A stretch of DNA of 38,209 bases, from contig NAVB01000955.1 in NCBI GenBank assembly GCA_002179805.1, positions 1 to 38,209 on the forward strand. Direction: 5' to 3'. The stretch comes from Acanthamoeba lenticulata (Eukaryota > Discosea > Longamoebia > Acanthamoebidae). Of this stretch, positions 1-10,370 are shown piece by piece. Each line of letters starts with the position of its first letter. Position 1 is the first letter of the stretch. The notes under the pieces were generated by a model, which saw nothing but the letters and a program-made list of their open reading frames with translations, did no database searches and was not told where the DNA came from. The position numbers and the translations under genes were made by a program.

Positions 1-54
1 TTTCTTTTTCTTTTTCTTTTTCTTTTTCTTTTTCTTTTTCTTTTTCTTTTTCAG
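1..54 (+). repeat. (TTTTC)n pyrimidine tract ending in a 3' splice site
   Basis: About ten copies of the pentamer TTTTC run from base 1 and end in CAG at 52-54. On the plus strand this is a long polypyrimidine tract next to an AG acceptor, so it is most likely the 3' end of an intron of the HEAT-like gene that follows. The repeat continues off the left edge, so its full length is unknown. Confidence 0.7.
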
Positions 55-1265
55 TGTCGTGGAGACGTTGCTCAGGAACGCACAAAAGGAACCGGAAGAG
101 GAGACCCTGGCGGTGCCTCTCCCCGTTGTGAGCGCTGCCTGCTTCGAGCAGCTTCTCCTCCTTTGGCCAGAGCGCGTTGTCGACGTGCTTTGGCGGAACA
201 TCAGCTCCACTTTGCGCGCGGACTTGCCTTGGCCCGTCAGGCATGTGATATGGCCCTTCCTCAGTTGATGTCAAACTCGTTGCTCACAAACGTGGCAGGG
301 AGAGAGGCCTGCTGGTGCTTCAGGTGCTTGGCTCTACGGCCCCCGAACATGCCGCCAAGCTCATCCCGCCTCACCTCTCCTTCCTGATGGATTCCTTGCG
401 TGACACCCAGGTGCGCCTCATCATGATCATGATGGCCACCATTTCACGCTGTGATGTTGTTGCTGTTCAACATCCAACCATTAATTGCAACTCGGGTGTG
501 TCTGAAGCCAAGTGTGCGCGCTACCGGTGCGTGTGCGCTCAAGTACAACTCGCTGTGGGTGATGCAAGACGACGAAAACATGGAGCAAGTCATCAGCGCG
601 CTGGCGACACTCACCACCGATGAGTCTGCGCGTGTGCGCGAAGAGGCGCAGCAAGGGCTCGACCACATCCTCTTTGCGCTGAGTCTCGTGAAGGCGCAGC
701 GCGAGCTGGTCGTGCGCGAGTGCTTGGCCGCCTTGGACCGCCGCACGACCGACGGGATTCCCCCTTTGCCTGCTGATGATGGTGATGGTGATGGTGATGG
801 TGCAACGAGCGACGTAGTGGGCGTGGCCAACATCGTGGTGAGGTGGGCGCTGTTCGACAATAACGACAACGACAACGGCGACGAGCAGCGGGACGACAAC
901 GACAGGAACATAAACAGAGAGTTGGTGAACCAAGTGGTGTCACGCCTCTTGACCCTGCTCGATGCCCTCCAGACGCCGCAGGATAAGCGTGCGGTGCTCG
1001 GCATGCTTGCTGAGCTGGTCCACAATGGTAATCTTCCTCCTCTATCCTCATCTTCATCATGATGATGATGATGTGCTTTGCATGATCGTCATCCACCTCA
1101 TCGTCTTCCTCCTCGTGTTTCTCTCCAGGGCTCATCCAACCGCCGTACGTCGAAGGCCTGTTGAGCGCGTGCGATCGCCTGGCCTCGGACGAGACGCCGT
1201 TGGCTGATGAGGCCCGTTTCGTGGCCGACGTCCTCCGAGGAGGAGCAGCAGCAGCACAACAATGA
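55..1265 (+). CDS. HEAT/ARM-like repeat protein, C-terminal part (5' end outside window)
   Basis: Only the 3' part of the gene is present. Supported exons are 55 to about 240, an exon ending at 410, 544-1027 and 1129-1265 (stop TGA). The last two join in phase (donor GTAATC at 1028, acceptor CTCCAG at 1128). The residues form amphipathic helices of the HEAT/ARM kind, for example LLVLQVLGSTAPEHAAKL and VISALATLTTDESARVREEA. They are interrupted by an acidic Asp/Asn-rich loop (about 775-905) encoded by GATGGTGATGG and AACGACAACG repeats. The junction between the first two exons, somewhere in 230-300, could not be resolved. I do not recognise the specific protein. Solenoid scaffold families (importin-, condensin- or proteasome-adaptor-like) are possible, but nothing here decides among them. 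Confidence 0.6.
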
Positions 1266-1346
1266 AGCGCATGATGAAGCACAGCATCAACCGAGAATAA
1301 GCAAACAAAACAACCTGTTGTTGTTGTTGTTGTACGACACGAATCA

Positions 1347-2873
1347 TCAGAGGGCCTGGGGCAGATGCCGCACGATGGCGTCCACGTCGAACGCAAAGGT
1401 GAGGAGCGGGTTGGTCCTTGGCGCCCTCGAGATCTTGTCTTGTCGAGGTTCTTGCCTCGCCCCAACGTGGCCACGTTGTTGCAGCTGACGGTGGTGTTGT
1501 AGTTGTTGGTTCATGTGCTCGTTCGCTCCCAACGTCGTCGCCGTTGCTGCCGGCACAGCAGGACCCTCTGGTCGTCGCCCGCCAGGAGCCCCAGCGGCCG
1601 TCGCCGAAGCGTCGGCGCCACCCGACGACAACGGGGCCGGCGTGTTGCGGAGGAGCAGCCGCTTGGGCGTGTCTGCACATCACGCACATGAGCCATGGAC
1701 GTGAGCCACGAATCATCAACTGAGAAACGACGTCTCTCCATGCGCGGGCGCGGAGTACCGTAGGCGCCGTGGCCGAGGCCGGGCGGGGCTGACGTGGCGG
1801 AGGTGGAAGTGGAGGAGGATGAAGATGATGAGGCGCCGCCTGGCCGGTGCAGTTTGTCGCGTTGGCGCCGGGTCTGGATCCACTTCTTGAGGCGGCCCAC
1901 GACGGGCGAGACCATGAAAAAGTTCTCGGACTTGCGCACGCCTGCGCAGAGAGACAGAAAGAGAGAGACGAGCACGTTCATCAGCCCCACATTCATCCAA
2001 GCACCAGGGAGGAAGCTGCATTACCGGGCGTCTGCTTGGAGTTGTAGGAGGGCAGCTCCTTGATCAGGTGCCACTTGATTTTCTGTTTCCATGAAGAAGA
2101 AGAAGAAGATGTTGGTGAAGTTGATGATGTGGGTTATCATTGCAGAGAGGCGGACGTACGCTAATCTCCTTGCGGGTGCGCGGGGCAAAGGGGGTGTCCT
2201 CGGGGATGTAGGGGACGATGTAGAGCCGCACTCGCTGCTCGGTCTTGGTGAACTCGATGTAGTCCTCTTCGGTGATGTGCCCGTCAGGGATCTGGAAGCC
2301 AGTCTCTTCGTACACTTCGCGCTTGGCGCACTCGAGCTCGGGCTCGTCTTTGTTGATCTTGCCCTTGGGGAAGCCCCAGCTGGAGCGCGAGTGCCAGCCC
2401 TTGACGAGGAGGCACTTGTCGAGCGTTGTATTGAGGAGGATGGCCCCACACACGGGCACCCGCGTTTTGTAGTGCGTGAACGATGCAAAGATCTCGTCGA
2501 TGGAGTGGTCGTTCAAATATGGCCGCAGCAGGGGACAATGCTCAAACACTGAACACGATAAACTCAACGATTACAACGATTCACGGCAGTGTGGGAAGGG
2601 AGAGAGGTACTTTGCCGCGCAAAGAGCTTAAGTGATGCAGGTGGGAGCTTAGGGTCATGTTCTCGATAGAAGTCCTCATAGAACCAGTGGGCTGCTTCGA
2701 TTTGGAAGCAAATGCGCTCAAAGGAGTGCAGCTCTTCCTCGGGCAGGTTGATAATGAAACGACTGCGATGCACAACCAAACAAACAATCAATAAAATGCA
2801 CTCAAAAAGGAAAAAACAGGTACCTGCACAAGTCGTCAAGCACATGTGAAAGCTTGAGCGGTTGCTTGGCCAT
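1347..2873 (-). CDS. DCP2: mRNA-decapping enzyme subunit 2 (Nudix hydrolase)
   Basis: Six exons: 2873-2824, 2762-2611, 2548-2160, 2073-2025, 1941-1759 and 1672-1347, giving about 382 residues. DCP2 cleaves the m7G cap of mRNA in P-bodies and so commits the transcript to 5'-3' decay. The order of domains is diagnostic. An N-terminal box A regulatory domain (residues about 8-75, containing FQIEAAHWFYEDFYREHD) comes first. The Nudix fold follows, with GAILLNTTLDKCLLVKGW and the Nudix box GFPKGKINKDEPELECAKRE then VYEETGF, which keeps the catalytic Glu residues. Box B comes next (ENFFMVSPVVGRLKKWI), where other DCP2 proteins have FFMV.PF...LKKW. The tail of about 150 residues is Ser-, Gln- and Pro-rich and low complexity. 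It ends in LLTFAFDVDAIVRHL, which may be a short helical motif. The start ATG at 2873 opens directly into box A. The gene ends tail-to-tail, 81 bp from the HEAT-like gene. Confidence 0.95.
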
Positions 2874-2954
2874 CTTCTGTTGTTTCTTTTTATTTTTATT
2901 TCTCTGATGTTCTTTGTGCATCTCACTAAAAATGCAAAATTTTCATCAGCAATT

Positions 2955-5433
2955 TCAGAACAGGAGGAAGGCAAGGACGGCCAGCACAGCAAGGGCCACG
3001 AGCAGCTGCGACGGGGCAGAGCCACCGCATCCGCTGTCGTGCGAGGGCGAACCACTCGGCGCCGTTCCGAGCCACAGGTCTCCCGAGTAGGCCCCGGTGT
3101 CGGGCGCCTCGGCGGAGACCTGCACGACGGCACCGCCCAGCACGTTGATGCCCGTGTCCTGGTTCCACGTGTTGGCGTTGGCCAGCTGGATGGCATAATA
3201 GGGCAGCGGCTTGTCCGATGGCGTCGACGCCATCAGCGCGTCGGCCAGCAGCAGGCCCAGCTTGTAGCTGCCGGCCGGCACGTCGTCCCCGACGCCCAGG
3301 GAGAAGGTGAGGCTGAAGGGCGAGCTCTCGGGCAGCCACATGCGCGGGTCCACGGGCAGCTTGGCCCAGATCACCCTGCTCGACATCACCACCATCATCT
3401 TGTCAACATCAACGTCAACCCGGTGAAGGTGGTGGCCGTACGAGTTGTTGGAGGAGGTGAGGACGAGGTAGACGTCGACCTTGTGCAGCGGAGCCGCAAA
3501 GCCCTGGTTCTCAATGACAAACGACATGTCAAAGCGGCGGCCTGTTGTGCGCCCCAATGATAAGCACATGATGATGATTATGGTGGTGACGATTATGATG
3601 ATTGTAATGATGAGGCGCAGACTGACCGGGGCGGACAGCGTCGGTGTAGCTGTGGGTGGCCGAGGGCGACAGGAGCAGCCGGTAGCCCAGGCGGTTGGTG
3701 ATGTCGCTGAAGCAGCCCTCGTCCTTCCACGTCTGGATGACGTCCGGATGATACTGGATGTTGATGTACTTCCAGTGGAACCCTGCACCATCATCCATCA
3801 TTCACGTCGTCAGGCGAGCTCGGCTCTGATCCCACATATGGCAGCTGCGCGTACGGGCGAGTTCGGTCATGGCCGCGCCGCCGATACTGGCGGAGCAGCC
3901 CGAGCGGGTGACGTTCTCGCAGGTTTCGCCGCCCATCGTGGTGTACTTGGTCTCTGCCCGCATGCACGAGCATGTGAGCCGCTCGAAGCTTCGCCCCACA
4001 TAAGGAAGGGATTGAAGAACCATTGCCGAGGTAGGGATACTCGAAGCTGACGTCGACGTACGTGCCCTGGTCGTTGTTCCCCGCCAGGAAGCAGTCGTTG
4101 TGGAATCCTGGCACGACGTCGGGCGATGGTCAGTCGCTCCTTCTCCCACCAAGGGGAGCGCGACGAAAGTGGAGGATCTACCGATGCGAGCGGCGTCGGT
4201 GCCAGAGTAGGCCTCGCTGGCGGACAGGGTCGTCTTGCGGTCCAGCAGGCCGTACTTGAAGAGCGGCGTCCGCACAGCGATGGGCGTCGACGGTGACGTC
4301 GCCGCCAGCAGCTTGTCCAACAAGGACTTGCGCTGCGGGTTCTGTGTGTTGTGTGTGTGTGTGTGTTGAGCGTTTTATCGACAAGCCAGTACAAGTCAAC
4401 AGAGGTCCTGTCTCGCCAGGCGCGTACCGTCGAGGCACCCACGCCACCATCTGGAGCGCACACGCCACACACAAGCCACGAGATGAGCACGCACACACAA
4501 AACTCAATAGAGACGAGCTTCTGCAGACGGGAGGACGTACAGTAGTCCGTGTAGTACCACTCGCCCCACGTGCCGATGAAGCCCGCCTGGATGGTCAAGA
4601 TCACGTCGGCCTTGGCCTGCACGTGAAGGTGACGGTGAAGTCCATTCCCCAGATCCTGGGTAAGTCTTCGTCCTCGCGCGACTCAGAGAGACGGACCATT
4701 GGGGGGAAGAGAGAGGGAGAGACGTGCCTTGAGGATGGGCGCGAGCTGGTCGATGTGCGCCGAGGCGGTCTCCAGCGAGGCGTCGCCGTAGGGCGGCGAT
4801 TCGACGTAGGTGTGCGTGTAGGCAAAGCGCACAAGCGCTTTCATGCCGGCCTTGCGGATGGTCTCAAAGTCCTGCGACACCGTCTCCAGGAACTCCTGCG
4901 GCAAAGGATCACTGATGAACCCGACACAGCCACGTCACGATCAACCTTTGAACCTTCAAGTCAAGCCAGCATGATGAGAGGATCATCTGATTACCCTTGG
5001 TTGAAGTGGAGGGAGGAGTTGCCTACGAGCCAGTAGATGCGCAACACCAGGGACTGGCGCGGCGACCCGTCCCGGACGGCCACCAGGTCTGGTGGGGGTT
5101 GCCAGGCAGACATGAGATAACGAAAAAGAAAAGGGCCGACGAAATGGGGCGAGGCTGAAGGTGGGGAGATAGGGGAGGTACCTTCAAGGGCAAGCGGGTC
5201 GCCACCAGGCACGTCCATCTCCTGCTCGGTGTACCATCCACGTCCCGGGTTGTAAATCTCAGCACTGGAGGCCGTAAACTGGACCGTTGCGGCCTCTTGT
5301 TGTTGTAGGTGGAGGAGTTAGGGGAGTGGACAAGGGCAATATCACGAATTCGTGCACCTGTTCTGTCGAGAAAGCATCCTAGAACGAGTAGAAAGAGCGC
5401 CAGCGCGTGAAGCACGTATTCCTGCATCTTCAT
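2955..5433 (-). CDS. secreted, probably GPI-anchored DUF4874/DUF4832 protein
   Basis: Twelve exons: 5433-5358, 5295-5182, 5088-4995, 4911-4728, 4616-4541, 4450-4428, 4341-4182, 4107-4021, 3953-3855, 3782-3627, 3541-3442 and 3375-2955; 529 residues. Residues 1-27 are a signal peptide (hydrophobic core HALALFLLVLGCF). The DUF4874 part includes NPGRGWYTEQE, LVLRIYWLVG, FAYTHTYVESPPYGDASLET and GFIGTWGEWYYTDY. The DUF4832 part includes YGLLDRKTTLSASEAYSGTD, FHNDCFLAGNNDQGTY, MGGETCENV, FHWKYINIQYHPDVI and EGCFSDITNRLGYRL. A Gly/Ser-rich stretch followed by a C-terminal hydrophobic tail (LLVALAVLAVLAFLLF) fits a GPI-attachment signal. The family resembles glycoside-hydrolase TIM barrels and is common in bacteria and fungi. 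Its substrate is not established and I do not assign one. Exon 4 uses a GC donor and exon 6 is only 23 nt. The 4021/3953 junction is the least certain one. Confidence 0.88.
4343..4368 (+). repeat. TG/CA dinucleotide tract in an intron
   Basis: The plus strand carries TGTGTGTTGTG followed by a TGTG run. In the sense direction of the DUF4874/DUF4832 gene this is a CA tract directly before the acceptor of exon 7 (CACACAG, exon starting at 4341). It is an ordinary intronic microsatellite. Confidence 0.75.
4428..4450 (-). other. 23-nt micro-exon
   Basis: This short exon of the DUF4874/DUF4832 gene is flanked by CTCCAG upstream and GTACGC downstream on the minus strand. It restores phase between WYYTDY and NPQRKSLLDKLL and adds the residues GGVGAST. 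Without it the flanking exons cannot be joined in frame, because one ends in phase 1 and the next begins in phase 0. Confidence 0.7.
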
Positions 5434-5606
5434 GTTGTCTTCTATGGCCAAGTTGCGCAACACCAGCCCACTACCCTTGTTGAAATTCATTAATAAGCCG
5501 ACCAATAACCGAGCCGCCCTTTCCCCGAGCCGGCGACAACTCGGGCTGAGGCAACGGCCCACCTGTACATGGCGTGATCGCTTCTCCTCTTGGTGGAGCA
5601 AGCCTC

Positions 5607-6401
5607 CTAAAGCTTTGCCTGGCTTTTCTGCGCGGTGGAGCCCATGACGCTCTTCTTGTCGAGCACAACGAGAGTGCAGTAGGACACGCAGGCGACCTCG
5701 CCCTTATCGTTGCGGATGGTCACCTGCCAGACCTGCTGCCTCCTTCCTTTGTGTTGCACCGTCGCAGTCGCCGTCACGAAGCCACTGAAAAGTAGAACTC
5801 GTAAACGAGAGGTCTCTCGCAGCCAAGCAGTAGAGCCTCCAGAGGCAAGCAAGAGCAGCGCACATACCTGGTAACAGAGCGTATGTGGTTGGCCGTGATG
5901 GTGCTGCCCACCACAAATTGCTTCGACAGGTCGGCGACGTGGAGAGACGCTGCCGTGCTGGCCACGTCCTCTGCCTGTTGGAACATTAACGGCTCAGGGT
6001 GAATGTGCGCCTTCTAGAAACAGTCGTGGGGTGAAGGAGACGTACGAGAGCAGCGTTAAGACCTCCATGAAGCAGCCCAATGACTTGGTGGTGTCTCTCG
6101 GTCACGGGCATGGTTGCTTCCTTCGACCGAGAAAGTTGAGCAAAGAGGAAGTCAAAAGGTTCACATAGTTTTGCTTACCACAGACTCCTTGCCAATCTTC
6201 GTGTAGCGTATGCCCAGCACCTGGCCGATATGTTTCTTGTTGGCCTCCCGCAAGTTTCTTTCATAGAGCTGCGCCCTCTCCTGTTGATAATGGGTGAGGC
6301 AGGCCAAGTTTTTGCGCAGGAAACAGGATGCATACTACCTTGAGCTCTGGGACAACGTCTATCTTATCGACAACGAAGTAAAAGTCTTGGTTGCTCGTCA
6401 T
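5607..6401 (-). CDS. PaaI/ACOT13-type hotdog-fold acyl-CoA thioesterase
   Basis: Five exons: 6401-6339, 6280-6179, 6120-6046, 5974-5868 and 5784-5607; 174 residues. The chain carries the 4HBT signature of small hotdog thioesterases. These are RHHQVIGLLHGGLNAALAED (HGG loop plus the following acidic residue that activates water), a helix-strand stretch VASTAASLHV, then VVGSTITANHIRSV and the terminal strands GFVTATATVQHKGRR and VWQVTIRNDKGEVACVSYCT. Such enzymes hydrolyse acyl-CoA or aryl-CoA thioesters, usually as tetramers. The closest animal type is ACOT13/THEM2. No clear targeting peptide is visible; the protein starts MTSNQDFYF, so it could be cytosolic. The ATG at 6401 is the only in-frame one before the conserved core. 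An inverted CCAAT (ATTGG, 6465-6469) lies 64 bp upstream. The acyl-CoA substrate is unknown. Confidence 0.9.
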
Positions 6402-7077
6402 CTTGTGCGGTTTTGCTTGTCTGAAAAAAGCCTGGCGACCATTTTCCTGATGCGCCGCAGCTTTATTGGAAAGGAAAAGCAATTTTCAGCACATATGGCG
6501 GTCTAGCGCTTATGGGTCTATGGGTCATGATGCGCCTGGCGCTGGCCGTTGCCCGCAGCGGGCGCGCTTGCGCACCAGACACTGGGGATTGGTTGCACAG
6601 TGTAATTACGACCTCCTATCCGGCTTTGCAAACAACAGGAAAACTCTAGAGGAAGGTATCTGCAATGTAGGGAGATGATCCCGCTTTAAAAAGTTGGTCA
6701 CACGATAGAGAGCCCCCAGACCGACGTGGCCTGAACGGACGATCGACCAGATCGAAGTGCTGCTTGCTCCCCTCTCCTCCTTCTGGACGACCTCATAAGG
6801 CGTTGTTCAAATCTTTAGCCACCTTCATCAGTACCCATTCAAACGAAGCTCACTTGCTCCCTACCACAACAGCAACCCGATCCGATATCCGCGCTTCGAC
6901 CTCCCGCTACTCGACGCTTGCTTCGACTCGCGAAGTTCAACAAATCCGTTTACAGCCAGGTTCTGTTTTCTTGAACCATTGTTAAGTGATAGTGTCACTA
7001 CACACTCCACTTTCCATCACAACATCGCCACGACTACACTTCACTTGTCCACGCACTCCCCACACTCGATTCCAGAG
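6402..7077. promoter_or_regulatory. divergent intergenic region, thioesterase (-) / MORN gene (+)
   Basis: This 676-bp region separates two head-to-head genes and must contain both promoters. Visible elements are ATTGG (CCAAT on minus) at 6465-6469 and again near 6589, and an AT-rich CTTTAAAAAG near 6684. A long CA/TC-rich leader (about 6980-7077) ends at the MORN start codon. The short ORFs here lack coding character and start from non-ATG codons. The promoter assignment is positional inference. Confidence 0.45.
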
Positions 7078-8702
7078 ATGGAAGCAGACATGGAGTTGCA
7101 GATGCCCGACGGACGGGTCTACACAGGCAAGGTCCGAAACGGAAAGCCGCACGGCCGAGGGGTTATGCGGTGGAAGGACGGCACACGGTACGGCTCGAGC
7201 GACTTCTCTCTGCTTTGATGAGCTGCGACTAACATAGTGACCACAGCTACGAGGGGAAGTGGAAGGAGGGCCAGGCACATGGCCGGGGCGTCATGATTCA
7301 CGCTAGGGGCGACCGCTATGAGGGCGAGTGCAAGGACGGCAAGTTCCACGGCGAGGGGACCTACCAGTGGGCCGTTGGCAACACTTACAAGGGCGAATGG
7401 CGTAACGACAAGGGCCATGGCTTCGGTATCTACCAGTGGGCTGACGTACGTGTTCCCGCACTCAGCTACGACTTGATTGCTCGAGCTCACAAGCTTGCAT
7501 GATGTACAGGGCCGCCGCTACGAAGGCGAGTGGCGCAACGGGAAGTACCACGGAGAGGGCCAGTACTCGTGGCCTGATGTACGTTCTTCCTCCGACGTTC
7601 TTCCTCAAGAAGATCCAAACTCATTTCTCTCTGTACAGGGGAGGCTCTACGTTGGCGAATGGAAGCGTGGCAAGTACCACGGCACCGGCGTGATGACTTG
7701 GCCTGACGGCCGCAAGTACGAGGGCGAGTGGAGGAACGGAAAGAAAGAGGGCCAGGGGACATACACCTGGTACGACGAGTTGAACCGGCCCTGCAAGTAC
7801 GAGGGCGAATGGAAGGAGGACGTCAAGCAAGGGAGAGGCACTCTCCACTTTGGCAACGGGACGACGCACACTGGCGAGTGGAAGTCGAACAAAGCCCACG
7901 GACAGGGCGTTAAGACCTGGCCCAGGTACGTTCAAGTCTCCAACTCTGTACGACCGAGCGAGCCTCACATGTCCTCTTCTCCTCTACTCAGTGGCTCGCG
8001 CTACGAGGGCGAGTGGAAGGACGCCAAGGCCTGCGGCAAGGGTGTGTTCGTGTGGCACTTTGGTGATCGCTACGAGGGCGAGTACCGTAATGGCAAGCCC
8101 AACGGAAAGGGTTCGTGCTTCACATCCCCTGTTGTGTACTGGGTAGAGTGTCTCACACTTGTCATCTATGGCCGTGCAGGAACCTACACCTGGAAGGATG
8201 GCAGCAAATACGAGGGAGAGTGGCGCCACGGCAAGAAGCACGGCAAGGGCAAGTTCACCTGGCCTGAGGTAAGTCATCATCGATGAACTCTTGTTGAGGA
8301 AAGCTCGAACGCGGAGCTGACTTCCTTGATCAACAGGGCGAAAGCTATGAGGGTGACTTCCACCAGGGTAGCCAGGATGGCTACGGCAAGTACACATGGG
8401 CCTCGGGCAGCTACTATGAGGGCGAGTGCAAGAACGGCAAGTCGCACGGCAAGGGCACCTACGTGAGCAAGGACGGCGAAGTCGTCCATGGCTGGTGGAG
8501 CGACGGTGAACTCTCCGTCCAGCTCGACAGCCTGCACATCGACGGGGCTAAGCCCGCCTCCACGATCTCCTACGCCGACAAGGTCGACCTCGGCTCCGAC
8601 GACGAAGAGTCCGACGTCTCCACCTCCTCCGACGTGTCGGTCGCCAATAAGAAGCTGCCTCCAGTGTCGCTCATGCAAGCTGCCAGTGGAGGTCTGGACT
8701 GA
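7078..8702 (+). CDS. MORN-repeat protein (14 repeats)
   Basis: Seven exons: 7078-7187, 7247-7445, 7510-7578, 7639-7925, 7992-8110, 8180-8268 and 8337-8702; 412 residues. Residues about 13-330 are fourteen tandem MORN repeats of the form YEGEWRNGKYHGEGQYSWPD, each about 22-23 residues. MORN arrays form elongated beta-hairpin solenoids that bind membranes, phosphoinositides or partner proteins. The N-terminus is only MEADMELQMPDGR. The last about 85 residues are acidic and Ser-rich (LGSDDEESDVSTSSDVS), with no kinase or other catalytic domain. This is therefore a MORN-only scaffold and not a PIP5K. Intron positions fall at similar points inside repeats, as expected from repeat duplication. The ATG at 7078 is preceded in frame only by non-ATG codons. 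The specific role is unknown. Confidence 0.92.
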
Positions 8703-9157
8703 GCTCGCACCGTCACGGTTCTGGATACTTCAAGGCTTCCGCCAGTTGTAAATAGTCCTCCGCATTCTACCTACCTCTCTACCTCTCAGACCACACGAAA
8801 GAGGTTCAACGGCTTGCCTATGGCTCGCCCGCGAGACACCTCCTCGTTGATGGACAAGCTCTTCCTTTTTGGTCAATTCTATGAAGAGACCCAAGCAAGG
8901 CCGATGGCTTTGGGGGTCAAAGTAAATTCTACGTTCTCCACCTTTGGCATTTCGCCGCTCCTTTCGCTTTTCTTTCCGCGGAAGTGCCGGAGTCGAGACC
9001 AGATATCCGCAAAAACTGACGGGTGGAGAGCTTGGGTCTGCCTTTCTGGTTCCCTATGAAAGCGGAAGCTTTGAAAGACGGAGCACTCGGCACACTAAGC
9101 ATTCACAACAATTATACAAACAACAGTTGAACTCACAACTACACACAAGACTTGAGA
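8703..9157 (+). other. intergenic region, MORN gene 3' / hemerythrin gene 5'
   Basis: This 455-bp gap lies between two same-strand genes. It would hold the MORN 3' UTR and the hemerythrin promoter. An 81-codon open frame (8814-9059) has no family resemblance and no splice partners. The last 60 bp are A/C-rich (ACAACAATTATACAAACAAC), typical of a 5' leader. No other structure was seen. Confidence 0.5.
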
Positions 9158-10193
9158 ATGTCGCGCAACAGCGGTAGCTTTGGTGTGCGAAAGAGCGGGG
9201 ACGCCATGTCCCCCCGCAACCCTCTCATTGCTGGTACTTTCCCCTGCTGGCGACCCCCTTTGGACCGCAGTACGTGGTAGGAAGTTGGGAGAGAAGCTGA
9301 CCCATGAAGCAGAGATGGACGGGCTGACCGTGCTTCAGCGAGACCACGACTCCTTACGCGTCCAGTTCTCCCTCTTTCGAGGTACCACGTGCCCTACCAC
9401 AGGCACAAGTACAAGAGAGGGCCACGGCATTGATCGAGTTGCGTGATAGAGCTTAATGAGGACCAGCTGGAGCTGAAGGAACGCATCGCCGACGAGGTCA
9501 TCAAGCAGCTTTGCATTCACAACTATGTTGAGGTTCGTCCTCACGTTTGGCCCACCAAAGGGCAGCGTTAACACACCTGTTCTACCTCAATCAGGAGAAA
9601 CTGCTCTACCCGCTGGCCGAGCGCGTCCTCTTGAGTGGCGCTTCTGTCGCGAAACAGCACAAAGAGTACGTCAGAACTGTCCCCTATTCTCCACAACAGG
9701 TTCTCAAGAGAGGAAGCGTGCAGGCAACATTGGGAAATCGAACGCTCTCTCAACGACCTCATGTACATCAAGCCGCTTGACTCGGATTTTGACGACAAGA
9801 TGCACTTTGTCATGGACGTACGTGTGCCTCACTCCCAAGCTGCCCCTTTGTGTCTTCCTCAGCTAACACAGCACCACCAGACGGCAGAGGCGCACTTCCG
9901 CGAGGAAGAGCAGAGCTTGTTCCCTCGGCTGCGCGAGCTCGTGTCGCGAGACGAGCTGCTCACAATGACCTACAAGATCCAGAAAGCCCGCATCTACGCG
10001 CCCACCCGACCGCACGTATGCTTCTTCGCCCTTGATAGTTCTTGTTTGTTGGTCGAGACAAGAGGTCTTACCGTCAAGGATCATGCAGCCGAATATGCCC
10101 AAGCGAGGCGTGCTGGGCAAGTGGGCCACTCGACTCGCCGCCACGATGGACTCCGTGGCCGACTCTCTCACCACACGCGTCACCGCCCAGTAG
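9158..10193 (+). CDS. hemerythrin HHE cation-binding domain protein
   Basis: Seven exons: 9158-9233, 9271-9381, 9450-9532, 9595-9665, 9724-9817, 9881-10015 and 10089-10193; 224 residues. The four-helix HHE bundle (residues about 45-180) shows the expected metal ligands in order: LQRDHDSLRVQF (His), CIHNYVEEKLLYP (His and Glu), VAKQHKEQHWEIE (His), and TAEAHFREEEQSLFPRL (His and Glu). Such domains bind a diiron centre and serve in O2, NO or iron handling. The N-terminus is Ser/Arg-rich and short. The C-terminus after TRPHPNMPKRG is a basic amphipathic tail (VLGKWATRLAATMDSVADS). No signal or transit peptide is convincing. The start ATG at 9158 is the first in the exon. A canonical AATAAA lies 95 bp past the stop. 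Confidence 0.9.
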
Positions 10194-10287
10194 CTGGCCC
10201 TACAATGAGACAAACGGGGATAGAGCTGGGGGTGCCCACAGCAAGGCATCGAGAGGAGATTCTTTGATGTCAAGCCGTGCCTTCAAC

Positions 10288-10293
10288 AATAAA
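10288..10293 (+). terminator. AATAAA polyadenylation signal of the hemerythrin gene
   Basis: The hexamer AATAAA occurs on the plus strand 95 bp after the TAG at 10191-10193. It lies in the tail-to-tail gap with the convergent gene that ends at 10371. Assignment is by motif and position. Confidence 0.55.
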
Positions 10294-10370
10294 GTTACAG
10301 TTGCCTACACCCGGGTGCGGCTGCCCGGGACGATTGGTATTGCGGCCAACACCTGATGTATTTGTGGGAC

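Noticed and set aside
2091..2552. 153-codon plus-strand open frame opposite DCP2
   Set aside because: It is antisense to the Nudix domain exon, whose minus-strand product is unmistakably DCP2.
8814..9059. 81-codon plus-strand open frame in the gap between the MORN and hemerythrin genes
   Set aside because: It has no domain, no conserved-looking residues and no introns. It lies where UTR and promoter are expected.
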